From: JBBEBE01 sp040882505
Lineage (GTDB): Bacteria; Bacteroidota; Rhodothermia; Balneolales; Balneolaceae
DNA length: 64,000 bases
NCBI GenBank assembly: GCA_040882505.1
Contig: JBBEBE010000013.1
Span: 62,001 to 126,000 of the forward strand
Direction: 5' to 3'
This document shows positions 19,063-27,863 of this stretch, piece by piece (positions within the stretch are counted from its first letter, which is position 1; each line of letters starts with the position of its first letter). The translations under genes and the position numbers were made by a program. The notes below the pieces were generated by a model. It saw only the letters and a list, made by a program, of their open reading frames with translations. It was not told the origin of the DNA and did not search any database.

Positions 19063-19078
19063 TGCAACTTTGGTGCCG
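19063..19078 (-). promoter_or_regulatory. Sigma-54 promoter of the giant glycosyltransferase operon
   Basis: Minus strand reads CGGCAC-CAAAG-TTGCA, against TGGCAC-N5-TTGCW; the invariant GG and GC are present at correct spacing. Transcription would start near 19052, about 36 bases before ATG 19016. This ties the modification genes to the flagellar sigma-54 tier. Confidence 0.65.
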
Positions 19079-19333
19079 CCACTATCGGGCCGTTTCACAA
19101 ACCGTTTCCGGCCGGCCGATCGGCGTTCCGTCTTTACAGATAGGAAGGAAGCGAGTTTCGAACAGTAATTATTTCCGCTTCTGTGCCGTGTACCCGCCTT
19201 CTCACAACCATGGATCAGGAATCCAATCCGGAACATTTCTTGCAATCTCTACACGACAGGGAGTTCGTCGTGCCCAAAAAACAGCGTTTCCCCACCGTAC
19301 AACCGGTAGATACCCACCCGTATTCATCCGGAC
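19079..19333. other. Intergenic region between divergent flagellar operons
   Basis: The gap between the divergent gene starts at 19016 and 19420 is about 400 bases. It contains the sigma-54 site on the left and the FliA site on the right. Between them I see a GC-rich palindromic run around 19108-19124 (GGCCGGCCGATCGGC) and no convincing gene or repeat. FlrC-type enhancer sites may lie here but cannot be recognised from one example. Confidence 0.5.
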
Positions 19334-19360
19334 TTAAGAAATCTGCCAGGCTGTCGATAA
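19334..19360 (+). promoter_or_regulatory. Sigma-28 (FliA) promoter of fliS operon
   Basis: TTAA (19334-19337), 15-base spacer, GTCGATAA (19353-19360): 7 of 8 to GCCGATAA. The start of transcription would be near 19367, about 53 bases before fliS. It should drive fliS, fliD, the fliT-like and flgM-like genes and the flrC-like regulator. Confidence 0.8.
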
Positions 19361-19419
19361 CCACAGAAAGGTGGCTCTATCATCCACCGCAACCAACCAC
19401 GCAGTGAACAGACATCGTT

Positions 19420-19734
19420 ATGCAGAACCCACATCAGGTCTATCAACGACAATCCATTATGCAGGCATCCCCGGCTCAGCTGGTGGTCAAGATGTACGAT
19501 CTCGCCATTCAGGCTACCTGGAATAAGGACGCCCCGAAAGTCCGAAACCTGCTCACGACTCTGATCAATGGACTCGACTTTGATCAACCGCTCTCCGGTG
19601 ATCTTTTTGAACTCTATCGATACTGCCAGGATCTCACGCGAAACGGAGAGCTCGATCAAGTTCGGGAACTACTCGAACCACTTCGGGAATCCTGGGAAGA
19701 GGTGGCCCGCGGACAAGTCGGAGCACTGTCATGA
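19420..19734 (+). CDS. fliS: Flagellin export chaperone FliS
   Basis: A 104-residue all-helical protein with the usual N-terminus: YQRQSIMQASPAQLVVKMYD corresponds to the AYxxxxVxTASPxxLixmLYD pattern of FliS. It binds the C-terminal disordered region of flagellin and keeps it unpolymerised until export. It is somewhat shorter than the usual 120-135 residues. Its stop overlaps the fliD start as ATGA, and a FliA promoter lies directly upstream. Shine-Dalgarno is weak. Confidence 0.9.
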   Translation: MQNPHQVYQRQSIMQASPAQLVVKMYDLAIQATWNKDAPKVRNLLTTLINGLDFDQPLSGDLFELYRYCQDLTRNGELDQVRELLEPLRESWEEVARGQVGALS

Positions 19735-21140
19735 GCACCATCAATTCCGTATTCCAACAGAATAATCCGTACGATCAATTTGTACGACAGCTCGTCGCGC
19801 TCGAGGGGCAGACCAAACTGAAACTTGAAGCACAACAGAGTGCAGAGAAGGAGAAAAAGCAGGCACTTGGAGCTGTCAGTTCTTCGATTTCGACCTGGAT
19901 TTCCAATATGGAGGAGTTGCAGGATCCGAAAAATCGTGCATTCCACCCGATGAAAACGGCCTCCAGTGACAAATCAGTAGCTACCCTGAGCCAAGCCGAA
20001 GGACTTCAAAGCAGTCGCAGTTACCAGCTTACCATCGATCGCTTGGCCAGCCGGGATGTGATGCTTGGCAATCTGATGACAGGCACGGATACCGATCTTG
20101 CCGGTCAGGGAGACGGGTCCATCACCTTGACTCTCGGGGAACAAACCGAAACGATCTCCATCGAGACTCATGCAGAGGACGGGGACGGGGTTCTCCAACC
20201 CAAAACCAACCAGGAACTTCTCTCCGAACTGGAAGATGTCATCCAGGATCGCTTCGGAGATGCACTGGTGGCTCAGACGTTTCATGTGGATGACACAAAC
20301 GTGCGTTTTTCACTGCAGAGCCGGGAGACCGGATCGGATCATCGAATTGATTTCACCGGAGGAAGTGGATGGCTTGCAACAATTCAGGGAGACATGGCTC
20401 ACCTGGAGACGGATCCTGAACAACTGGATGCCAAATTCGAACTGAATGGTGTATCCATCCTCCGCAGCAGCAATCAGATTGATGATGTGATCGATGGCAT
20501 TACACTCGAATTGAAAAAACCATCCACCGAAGAGATTACGTTGAGCGCCGATCGAGACCTGAACAAGGTTGTGGACAACATCCAACAGTTTGTGGACGGG
20601 TTCAACAATGTAAACAAAACCATTCGGGATCGTACGTTCATTGACAGTGATACAGACCGTCGGGGAGCGCTCCAGGATATGCGATCGGTCCGGAATTTTA
20701 CCTATATGATGCGTCAAACCGGTCTTCAACCGATGGATGGGGCTGCCGATGGTGAATTGGCCAGACTCTCCGAGATCGGAATCAGTTTTGAGAGAGATGG
20801 AACAATGACGATTGAAGACAAGGATCTGCTGCGTCAATTGTTGACAGAAAAGCCTGACGAGGTTGAAGAGCTCCTGACGGGTGACGGTTCGGTATTGAAC
20901 ACCATGAAACTGGATGCGGAGAATTACATCGAATCCGACGGTGGAATACTTCCATCCCTGGAAGGTGGACTGGACATGACGATTGATCGACTGGATCGCC
21001 GAATTGCATCCCAGGAACGATACCTTGAACGGTACGAAGAGCAGCAGCGAACCATGTTCAATGAACTGCAACAGATTATTATGCAAGGAGAGCAGCAGTT
21101 TGCTCAAGTTTCGCAGTTCCGGGCCCGAATGGGATACTGA
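19731..21140 (+). CDS. fliD: Flagellar filament cap protein FliD (HAP2)
   Basis: 469 residues. The cap under which flagellin subunits fold at the filament tip. N-terminal FliD domain: YDQFVRQLVALEGQTKLKLE followed by LQSSRSYQLTIDRLASRDV, then the central D2/D3 part and the C-terminal FliD_C domain with DGITLELKKPSTEEITLSAD and the long terminal helix (DRRIASQERYLERYEEQQRT ending in RARMGY). Coupled to fliS by an ATGA overlap. Confidence 0.93.
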   Translation: MSTINSVFQQNNPYDQFVRQLVALEGQTKLKLEAQQSAEKEKKQALGAVSSSISTWISNMEELQDPKNRAFHPMKTASSDKSVATLSQAEGLQSSRSYQLTIDRLASRDVMLGNLMTGTDTDLAGQGDGSITLTLGEQTETISIETHAEDGDGVLQPKTNQELLSELEDVIQDRFGDALVAQTFHVDDTNVRFSLQSRETGSDHRIDFTGGSGWLATIQGDMAHLETDPEQLDAKFELNGVSILRSSNQIDDVIDGITLELKKPSTEEITLSADRDLNKVVDNIQQFVDGFNNVNKTIRDRTFIDSDTDRRGALQDMRSVRNFTYMMRQTGLQPMDGAADGELARLSEIGISFERDGTMTIEDKDLLRQLLTEKPDEVEELLTGDGSVLNTMKLDAENYIESDGGILPSLEGGLDMTIDRLDRRIASQERYLERYEEQQRTMFNELQQIIMQGEQQFAQVSQFRARMGY

Positions 21141-21165
21141 TCAAGACAATAAACGGATTCCGATC

Positions 21166-21534
21166 ATGTGTGACCCTATGAACCCTTCCTCGTCTGATCT
21201 TGAGTTGGACCATCAGTTGATGGAAATCTTGAAAATTCACGAAATCATTTTCACCAAGATTGAGACGGACAACCCGGATTGGCATCAACTTCAGAAATGG
21301 ATGGAGAAACGCGGCAAGGCGATTGACCAGCTGTTGACCATGGATCGACCTGCCAGGAAAAGCAGTTCTGCATCTGCACTTTTCGACCGGTTTGAAGCCG
21401 AGCACCGAAAATTGGATCGTCTCCTTTTCGAATTACTCAACCATCAACGGGGACAACTCCGGGAGGCCGGACAGAGGGCCGAAGCCGAAAAAGGATATCG
21501 GCTTTCAGGAGACCCCGATAATTCCTATTATTAG
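21166..21534 (+). CDS. FliT-like flagellar chaperone candidate
   Basis: A 122-residue, highly charged, helical protein with no membrane segment. The position immediately after fliD is where FliT, the FliD chaperone, is found in many bacteria; size and predicted helix-rich composition (KIHEIIFTKIETDNPDWHQL, then a linker, then FEAEHRKLDRLLFELLNHQR) fit, but FliT is poorly conserved and direct sequence identity cannot be claimed. ATG 21166 is used; ATG 21178 is an alternative. Confidence 0.5.
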   Translation: MCDPMNPSSSDLELDHQLMEILKIHEIIFTKIETDNPDWHQLQKWMEKRGKAIDQLLTMDRPARKSSSASALFDRFEAEHRKLDRLLFELLNHQRGQLREAGQRAEAEKGYRLSGDPDNSYY

Positions 21535-21553
21535 AATCGTTTAATAAATAGCC

Positions 21554-21934
21554 ATGGTGATCAACAAACTCTCCAATCAACTCGACAACCGTCTGCGAGA
21601 AGCTGGCCGGGTGCAGAATGACGGGGAAACCAAAAAGACAGAAGAAACCCGCGACCGCAATCGCGAGGTCTCTTCTATGGATGACCGTGTTTCGGTTCAA
21701 CACCCCGGCAAGGACGAGAGTGACGAAGCATTGGCCCGCACCGAATTGGATAAACTGAATCGGGAACGGTTCGAGAAGCTGAAAGAACTCAAAGGGAAGT
21801 TGCAAGAGTTTCAAGATGCCAAACGAGAAGTTGTAGAACGCATCCTGGATACAGAATTGGGGCAACAAGTAGAGGACCCACAGGTCCTGCAGCGGATTGC
21901 TCGTCAGATGATCGACCCTGCATCTCGCCTGTAA
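21554..21934 (+). CDS. FlgM-like anti-sigma-28 candidate
   Basis: A 126-residue hydrophilic protein, likely disordered in its first half. The segment DDRVSVQ and the C-terminal KREVVERILDTELGQQ then DPQVLQRIARQMI resemble, in order and spacing, the FlgM layout (DxVxLS, then RxxIxxGxYxxDxxxIAxKM). FlgM binds FliA and is exported once the hook is complete. The identification is tentative because the match is short. It sits between the FliD-chaperone-like gene and the flrC-like regulator and would be a natural partner for fliA at 38009. Confidence 0.4.
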   Translation: MVINKLSNQLDNRLREAGRVQNDGETKKTEETRDRNREVSSMDDRVSVQHPGKDESDEALARTELDKLNRERFEKLKELKGKLQEFQDAKREVVERILDTELGQQVEDPQVLQRIARQMIDPASRL

Positions 21935-21954
21935 CCACGTGAGAACAGTGATTC

Positions 21955-23370
21955 ATGAAGGGACGGATTCTCATACTGGATGATGACGAACTGCTCCTGG
22001 ATTTCATGGATGAGCATTTGACTCTCCATGAATACAAAACATTTCCATTCTCCAACCCAATCCAGGCCATTGATTTTTTGGGGAGTGATGTCGTTGATTT
22101 GGTCATCACGGATGTCAAGATGGATGAAATGACGGGTGACGACATTCTTACCCACATCCAAACACACCACCCGGACACCGGTGTGATGATGATTACAGGA
22201 TTCGGGAACATCAACCACTCCGTCAATGCTCTCCGGAAAGGAGCGTACGATTACGTAACCAAACCGTTCAAGTCCCGTGAATTGATCTATCGTGTCGACC
22301 GCTATTTCCAAGAACCGGTCAAACCTACTGCCTCCCCGCGCCATCACGTCAAACCGAATACTTCCGAAGTCGATACCGATTCAAAACCTGCGATCAAGAA
22401 GACGAACGCAGCCGAAGCGACCGTGCCGAAATTCATCGGAGAAGATCCGAACATTCAAGAGCTGCTTGACCTTCTTCCCGATATTGCACAAAACGATGCC
22501 CCCATTCTGATTCAGGGAGAGAGTGGAACGGGAAAGGAGGTGTTTGCCCACCAGATTCATGCCCAAAGCCTTCGATCCTCCCAACCGTATGTCAAAATCA
22601 ATTGTGCCAACCTGCCTAGTGAACTGGTCGAAAGCACCCTTTTCGGTCACCTGAAAGGTTCTTTCACCGGTGCGATTGCCGACAAGAAGGGTGCCTTTGA
22701 CGAAGCCGATGGGGGAACCCTCCTGCTGGACGAGATCACAGAGATAGATGTCGCCATTCAAGCCAAACTTCTTCGGGTTCTGCAGGAGAACGAGTTCTAC
22801 CGTGTAGGGAGCCAAAAACCGGTCCGTGTAGATGTCCGCGTACTTGCAACGACCAACCGGTCCTTGTCGGAAGCGATTATCGATGGATCGTTTCGCGAAG
22901 ACCTCTACTACCGGCTCAATGTCTTCCATATTCAAATTCCTCCGCTTCGTGAACGAATGGGAGACATCCCGCACCTTGCCCGTTTTTTTGCCGATCGTTA
23001 CCGACAGCGCTACAATCTTCCCGAAAAAACACTCTCCGAAGACGTATTAACCTATTTGTCCAGTCAAGAGTGGCGCGGAAATGTCCGCGAGCTGGACAAC
23101 CACCTCCACCGGGGTGTGATCCTGTCGGGGTCGAAACCGACCATCGATCGAACCCACATTGACAATGGACTCTTTTCTACCCTTGAAGAGGAGATTACGG
23201 GCGAGACCCTCAATGGATTGCCTCTCATGTCCATCGAAGACATGGAGCTGCAACTGATCAAAAAGGCACTCGAGCATACGAGAGGGAACCAGAAACAGGC
23301 GGCACACATACTCGGAATTACCGATCGAACCATCCGGAACAAGCTGCGACAAGCACAAGAAGAGACCTAG
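21955..23370 (+). CDS. Sigma-54-dependent response regulator, FlrC/FleR-like
   Basis: 471 residues: receiver domain (1-120, acidic pocket DDD at 9-11, phospho-acceptor Asp53, KPF motif near 103), AAA+ sigma-54 activator domain (about 165-400; Walker A GESGTGKE at 188-195, L1 loop GSFTGA at 235-240, Walker B LLLDEI), and a Fis-type HTH (NQKQAAHILGITDRTIRNKL). Position in a fliS-fliD operon and presence of sigma-54 sites before flgB argue for a flagellar master activator like FlrC/FleR/FlgR. The L1 loop has Ser in place of the usual Ala (GAFTGA). The likely sensor kinase is encoded 34 kb away at 57500. Confidence 0.9.
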   Translation: MKGRILILDDDELLLDFMDEHLTLHEYKTFPFSNPIQAIDFLGSDVVDLVITDVKMDEMTGDDILTHIQTHHPDTGVMMITGFGNINHSVNALRKGAYDYVTKPFKSRELIYRVDRYFQEPVKPTASPRHHVKPNTSEVDTDSKPAIKKTNAAEATVPKFIGEDPNIQELLDLLPDIAQNDAPILIQGESGTGKEVFAHQIHAQSLRSSQPYVKINCANLPSELVESTLFGHLKGSFTGAIADKKGAFDEADGGTLLLDEITEIDVAIQAKLLRVLQENEFYRVGSQKPVRVDVRVLATTNRSLSEAIIDGSFREDLYYRLNVFHIQIPPLRERMGDIPHLARFFADRYRQRYNLPEKTLSEDVLTYLSSQEWRGNVRELDNHLHRGVILSGSKPTIDRTHIDNGLFSTLEEEITGETLNGLPLMSIEDMELQLIKKALEHTRGNQKQAAHILGITDRTIRNKLRQAQEET

Positions 23371-24705
23371 TCACGCCTCACGCATCATCCGTCTGGCACG
23401 TGACAAAAACCCGGTTCGGGACAGTGCAACGATCAATCGCCTCCGATACGTCTCGTTCGCAGGATCCCTCTCTTGCAACCACTCGTAGACGGGAAGAAGC
23501 AGTTCGAACCACCCCTCTTCTGCCATTCCGTCCATCAATATTTCCAGTTCCTGCAGATGATCGGGTGACGCCTGCTCCCGAGCCAGTTCATTTTTGATGC
23601 GAATCAGATACTGTGCGGCACGATCTCGATCCCGAGCCTGCAAGGCAATACGTATGGCACGAAGGACCACATTGTGACGTTCGACACCCTGAACCCGATC
23701 GACCAGTCTGTCCAATCCTTCAAGTGCACGAGTCAAATCACCCATCCCGATATCGAGATGAACCTGGCGGCGAATCAGCTCTACCCTCGACATTCGTCGA
23801 TCCATACTCGCCTGGCTGCTTTTCTGCATCACCTCTTCATACTGACTCAGCGCTTGACGAGCAGCCCCTTTATCCCCTGAAAGATCCAGTATTCGATAGC
23901 GAATCAGGTATGAGAGCCACTGATATGGCGATCCGTTGGTCGCTCGATTTGTCAGTTCGAGTGCCTCTTCCCACCGATTCTGCTCGGCATAACTGGAGGC
24001 AAGTCCGTTGAGTGCAGTCAGCCGGTCCGACGGAAGGAGGTCGGAACGAGCGAGTAACGTCCGAAATTGACTGGCCGCAATCAATGGATTCTTCCGGTCC
24101 AGTGCGAACTCACCCATGGTCAACTTCCACGTCGGAGTATCTACTTCACCGGGCCTGGGAGGTTCCCCACGTAGAGCATCGAAAGGATGAGCTCCCCGGT
24201 TGATCCGAACAAACCCGGATCCAAAGAGAATCGATCTCTTCAACATGGACCGGCTGGCATCCGGGATATCCAATCCGTCAAACGGGGCGACCCACCCTCC
24301 TGGAATCAACCGGGGCTGATGGTAGACACGATCAATCTCCTCCTCTCTCTTCCATCGAATGTACGCCACTGGCCAACGACCCTCTTCGAGCCTGCCAGTC
24401 AGATGAAGGTCGTCCAAATCCAGTTGCTCGCCTCTTTCCAACAGAAGCGTCCACGGATATTTGTTTTCCTCCACGGCCCGATTCCACAGGCCCGCACGAG
24501 GAGTATCCGGCAGTACTTCTGTCCAGAGTACATCTCCCGGCAGGTGGATGGGTCGAGGCCGATCCGAAAGAATTCGAACAGATCCGAAATGATAGAGCCA
24601 CTGAGCCACCTCCCGATTGTACCCGACAAGTGGATCGGATCCCAAACTAATCAAACAGAGTTGGATCTCCTCCTGACAGGAATGTTTGTGACAGCTGACA
24701 GTCAT
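23371..24705 (-). CDS. Degenerate GT2-like plus TPR protein
   Basis: 444 residues. The N-terminal ~160 residues have the layout of a family-2 glycosyltransferase (LCLISLG at the first strand; NRAVEENKYPWTLLLERGEQ in place of the N...A.G.WiL.LDaDE block) but the DxD/DE catalytic acids are missing. The C-terminal ~260 residues are TPR-like helical pairs (LASSYAEQNRWEEALELTNR; LDIGMGDLTRALEGLDRL). It follows flgL by 18 bases with an excellent GGAGGAAG site, so it belongs to the flgF-flgL operon. A role in filament-protein binding or modification is inference. Its stop abuts the convergent flrC-like gene with no gap. Confidence 0.6.
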   Translation of the reverse strand: MTVSCHKHSCQEEIQLCLISLGSDPLVGYNREVAQWLYHFGSVRILSDRPRPIHLPGDVLWTEVLPDTPRAGLWNRAVEENKYPWTLLLERGEQLDLDDLHLTGRLEEGRWPVAYIRWKREEEIDRVYHQPRLIPGGWVAPFDGLDIPDASRSMLKRSILFGSGFVRINRGAHPFDALRGEPPRPGEVDTPTWKLTMGEFALDRKNPLIAASQFRTLLARSDLLPSDRLTALNGLASSYAEQNRWEEALELTNRATNGSPYQWLSYLIRYRILDLSGDKGAARQALSQYEEVMQKSSQASMDRRMSRVELIRRQVHLDIGMGDLTRALEGLDRLVDRVQGVERHNVVLRAIRIALQARDRDRAAQYLIRIKNELAREQASPDHLQELEILMDGMAEEGWFELLLPVYEWLQERDPANETYRRRLIVALSRTGFLSRARRMMREA

Positions 24706-24723
24706 GCTTCCTCCGGATCCGAC

Positions 24724-25617
24724 TTAAATAAAGTCAAGGAGTGTCACCTTGGTCATGCTCGAATGAACGGCCATTGCAGATTCATAGGCGATCTGAATCC
24801 GTTGGAGTTCGGAAAATGATTCTGCATAGTCTGTATCGACCAATTCACTTACATCCGATTCCTGCAGAATTGTAGAGGAAGAATAGGTCTCATAGAGGTG
24901 GTCCAACTGATTGACCCGGGTTCCAAGCCGGGAACCCAAATCGGCGATATGGTCAATGGCCTGGTCGACCTCTTCCATTCGAAGTCGGAGAGCATCCGTA
25001 TCGTTATCATTCAGTGCCTGTTCGGCTCCCGACAGAATCTCGAACAGATCTCCGCCAGGAGTCCCCCGCAACGAATCGGTATCGATACTGATTTCTACCG
25101 ATACACCGTCGCCGGCTGCGACCTTGGGCGCGACGCCGTTCCCCTTCATTTCGACGCCTCCGGGGCCGGTTCCGGTTATTTCAAACGGTCGTTCGTCACT
25201 GGCCGTACCAGCCAACAGATACCGATCGCCATAAGAGACGTTCAACGTATCTACAAGATTGTCACGCAATCCGCTAACCTGTCGAGCCAAATTCTCTCGA
25301 ACATCGGGACCGGAGCTCTCGCTGAGCCCTTTGATCCCAATCTGCTTGACTTCAATCAACTGGTCCAGACCCTGATCAATCGCTTCTTGTGCAAGACGGG
25401 CCTGCCGCAGACCACTGCTGATATTCCTTTGATACTGCTCCTCTTTCCGGATATTACTCTCGATGACCCGGCTCTGTTCAAATGCAACCGGACCTTGGGA
25501 TGCGAACCGAACCCTCCGGCCGCTGGAGAGGTCCGACTGCACCTTCCCCATCTGGCGGCGGTTCGTCTGGATATCCCGCATGAACGAATCGAAAAGCGTC
25601 TTTTGTGTAATTCTCAT
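24724..25617 (-). CDS. flgL: Hook-filament junction protein FlgL (HAP3)
   Basis: 297 residues with flagellin-like ends: N-terminal RITQKTLFDSFMRDIQTNRR and LSSGRRVRFASQGPVAFEQS; C-terminal LQRIQIAYESAMAVHSSMTK ending LLDFI. It forms the second junction ring between hook and filament. Five bases after flgK, on the same strand. Confidence 0.93.
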   Translation of the reverse strand: MRITQKTLFDSFMRDIQTNRRQMGKVQSDLSSGRRVRFASQGPVAFEQSRVIESNIRKEEQYQRNISSGLRQARLAQEAIDQGLDQLIEVKQIGIKGLSESSGPDVRENLARQVSGLRDNLVDTLNVSYGDRYLLAGTASDERPFEITGTGPGGVEMKGNGVAPKVAAGDGVSVEISIDTDSLRGTPGGDLFEILSGAEQALNDNDTDALRLRMEEVDQAIDHIADLGSRLGTRVNQLDHLYETYSSSTILQESDVSELVDTDYAESFSELQRIQIAYESAMAVHSSMTKVTLLDFI

Positions 25618-25622
25618 GATTC

Positions 25623-26981
25623 TTACCTCAACATGGCAATGAGTGTGTCATAGGTGTCCTGTGCAGCTGTCATCATTCGGGCGGCCCCTTGATAGGCGTT
25701 CTGATACTGGATCAACATGGCAAGCTCCTCATCCAGGTTCACCCCGGCCACCTGCTCCTGTTGGTTTTTGAGCATCTGAATTTCCGACTCCCTTGACTCC
25801 ATTTGAGCTTCCAGTTGATGAATCTCTCGTCCGGGACCGGCAATCATCTGTACGGCTTGATCCCCGATCTTGCGATGACCAAAAAGTGCTTTGTCCCGGA
25901 GAGAGGCCATCTCGATCGCCAGTTCTCCGTTCCCTGCGGTCTCGGACTCAGTCGAAGCTGCGATATGTTCATGATTCTGAAGAATTTCGTCCCGAACCTG
26001 AATTCCGGATGCCGTCGTACGCGTCGGGTCAAAAAAGTGGCGTTGCTGGTCATCTTCGAGACCGTACCCGGAGATATGAACCTGATTCACTTCCTGAACC
26101 ACTGTTTCGGCCAACTGGTCCAACTCTATTCGAAAGTTCGGAATCTGATCATTGATCATCTCCAGATCGGCGCCCAAGGCTCCTTCCGTGACATGGACGT
26201 TTTTCCCGTTGGCCAACCGGACATGCATCTCCTCCGACCCGGTTCGGAATTCCGGCTTTAGCTCGTGCCAGGATGTTTCGTCCACCACCAGAATTCCGTT
26301 TATCCGAATCTCCATGGAATCCAGCCCGGAAACCTGACTCTCAAAGCCAACAAGCCGGGATAGCTCCTCCATCTTCGCGACGCGAAGATCCAAACTACTG
26401 TAATCACCTTGTCCCTTTGCCTCGCCGCGACGGATGGACTCGTTGAGCGTGTGAATATCTCTCAGGAGGCCATTGATCTCCTCGATGTTCGACCGTGCTG
26501 AATCTTGAGCCAATTCACCTGTACGATCATTGGATCGACTCATTTCGTGCAATTTATGGGTCAGCTGCACCGCCTCGGAAGCTACGGCATTTCGCATGCT
26601 CATGTCCTGCGGGCTGGAAGAGAGATCTGAAAACGAATCAAAGAATTTACTCAATCTTACATCCAGATCACTCCCGGAATCGGAGGTCATGGCTGCCTCC
26701 AAACGCTGGAGATGGGACATTTTTTGCTCCATGAACCCCATGCTGTGCTGTTTGTCTGACAGTATCTGGTCATTAAGTTCGTCCCGAAGGCGCTGGACCT
26801 CTGTCGCATTGACACCCAATCCGATGTGGTATCCGGTGAGCTGATTGCCGGCCGGTGAACTGATTGCCCGCTGCCGGGAGTATCCCGGCGTCTCGGCATT
26901 GATCACATTGTTGGATGTGACCGACAGTGAACGCTGCATGTGTCGGAGACCGCTCCGGGAGATTTCAAATAGAGTACGCAT
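25623..26981 (-). CDS. flgK: Hook-filament junction protein FlgK (HAP1)
   Basis: 452 residues, shorter than the ~550 of enterics. The rod/hook family N-terminus ISRSGLRHMQRSLSVTSNNV followed by NAETPGYSRQRA is clear, as is the C-terminal VNLDEELAMLIQYQNAYQGA. It forms the first junction ring. The reduced length comes from a smaller central domain. Lies directly after the flgN-like chaperone gene, whose product would be expected to bind FlgK and FlgL. Confidence 0.94.
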   Translation of the reverse strand: MRTLFEISRSGLRHMQRSLSVTSNNVINAETPGYSRQRAISSPAGNQLTGYHIGLGVNATEVQRLRDELNDQILSDKQHSMGFMEQKMSHLQRLEAAMTSDSGSDLDVRLSKFFDSFSDLSSSPQDMSMRNAVASEAVQLTHKLHEMSRSNDRTGELAQDSARSNIEEINGLLRDIHTLNESIRRGEAKGQGDYSSLDLRVAKMEELSRLVGFESQVSGLDSMEIRINGILVVDETSWHELKPEFRTGSEEMHVRLANGKNVHVTEGALGADLEMINDQIPNFRIELDQLAETVVQEVNQVHISGYGLEDDQQRHFFDPTRTTASGIQVRDEILQNHEHIAASTESETAGNGELAIEMASLRDKALFGHRKIGDQAVQMIAGPGREIHQLEAQMESRESEIQMLKNQQEQVAGVNLDEELAMLIQYQNAYQGAARMMTAAQDTYDTLIAMLR

Positions 26982-26984
26982 CCC

Positions 26985-27500
26985 TTATACCTCGCGATTG
27001 ATGGTCATTCCGGAAGGCGAATCCATCTGCTCTCCGCTCTTCAGGTAGCTCTCTTTTTCCTGATCCTGCTTTCGAAACAACGTCTTGAGAAGGTGTTCGT
27101 TGTGATTTCGTGCAAAAACGAGCAGTTCCTGTACCTGACTCTCTTTCCGGTGAACCTGAGTGGACGTCTTCGTCAGACGCTTTCGCCATTCTTGAAGCCT
27201 CTCCCGCTTCTCCGGGTATCGCTCCATCAATCTACTCCAACTCTCATCGGGTTCCGGTTCGTCATGACGGCCAAGTAGTGCATGCACCGTCTCCTGCATC
27301 GTCTCTTTTTCACGTCGGAATCGGTTTGTCAATTCCATCTGCTGTTCGGTCACGTTTTCCATCTGGTCGACATCGGACTGAACAACAGCCCGCGATTGTG
27401 ACTCCATCAGGAGCATCAGATCATCCGACAGCTTCTCCATTCGTTCAACAGACATTCGAAGCTCTTCCCATTCCCGATGGCCATCCATTTCATTCATCAT
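26985..27500 (-). CDS. flgN: FlgN-like chaperone for FlgK/FlgL
   Basis: About 171 residues, helical and charged, with an SVERMEKLSDDLMLLMESQS start and heptad-like continuation. FlgN proteins are poorly conserved; the assignment rests on size, coiled-coil character and location between flgJ and flgK. ATG 27500 is chosen because GGTGAG lies five bases before it; ATG 27518 gives six more residues. The gene overlaps the flgJ stop. Role: keeps HAPs soluble before export. Confidence 0.7.
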   Translation of the reverse strand: MMNEMDGHREWEELRMSVERMEKLSDDLMLLMESQSRAVVQSDVDQMENVTEQQMELTNRFRREKETMQETVHALLGRHDEPEPDESWSRLMERYPEKRERLQEWRKRLTKTSTQVHRKESQVQELLVFARNHNEHLLKTLFRKQDQEKESYLKSGEQMDSPSGMTINREV

Positions 27501-27822
27501 GCGTCTCACCGGTTTCATTTACATCTGACGGTGCCTGCCGGCCCCAAAAATGCTCGACCATATCTGCCATTCCGAGCGCACGCTCCGATGCCAACGCATC
27601 GGCCAGTGTATCCACGATTCTGCCCCGAACCATCTGCCCGGTTCCACTGGTTCCAAAAGAGTTATCGGCCGTACTGAAAGAATCTTTCGTAATCTGTTCA
27701 ACCAAATGCCGTGCAAAGAGTTTTTCAAATCCATCGGCAACCTCCTGCATCTTTAATTCCTGCCTTGATGAGTGTTGATCCAGCTGTATTACCCCGGAAC
27801 TCCGAATTGGATCCATCGCCAT
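27490..27822 (-). CDS. flgJ: FlgJ, rod scaffold domain only
   Basis: 110 residues corresponding to the N-terminal Rod-binding domain: VADGFEKLFARHLVEQITKD and the C-terminal ALGMADMVEHFWGRQ. The muramidase half found in enteric FlgJ is absent, as in many phyla, so peptidoglycan opening must be by another enzyme not seen here. It caps rod assembly in the periplasm. Confidence 0.85.
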   Translation of the reverse strand: MAMDPIRSSGVIQLDQHSSRQELKMQEVADGFEKLFARHLVEQITKDSFSTADNSFGTSGTGQMVRGRIVDTLADALASERALGMADMVEHFWGRQAPSDVNETGETHDE

Positions 27823-27863
27823 ATCTACTCCTCGTACATTGAGTTTTCGTATTCTCTTTTTCC

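Noticed and set aside
19183..19407. 74-residue frame upstream of fliS
   Set aside because: No ribosome-binding site, and the FliA promoter lies within it; considered intergenic.
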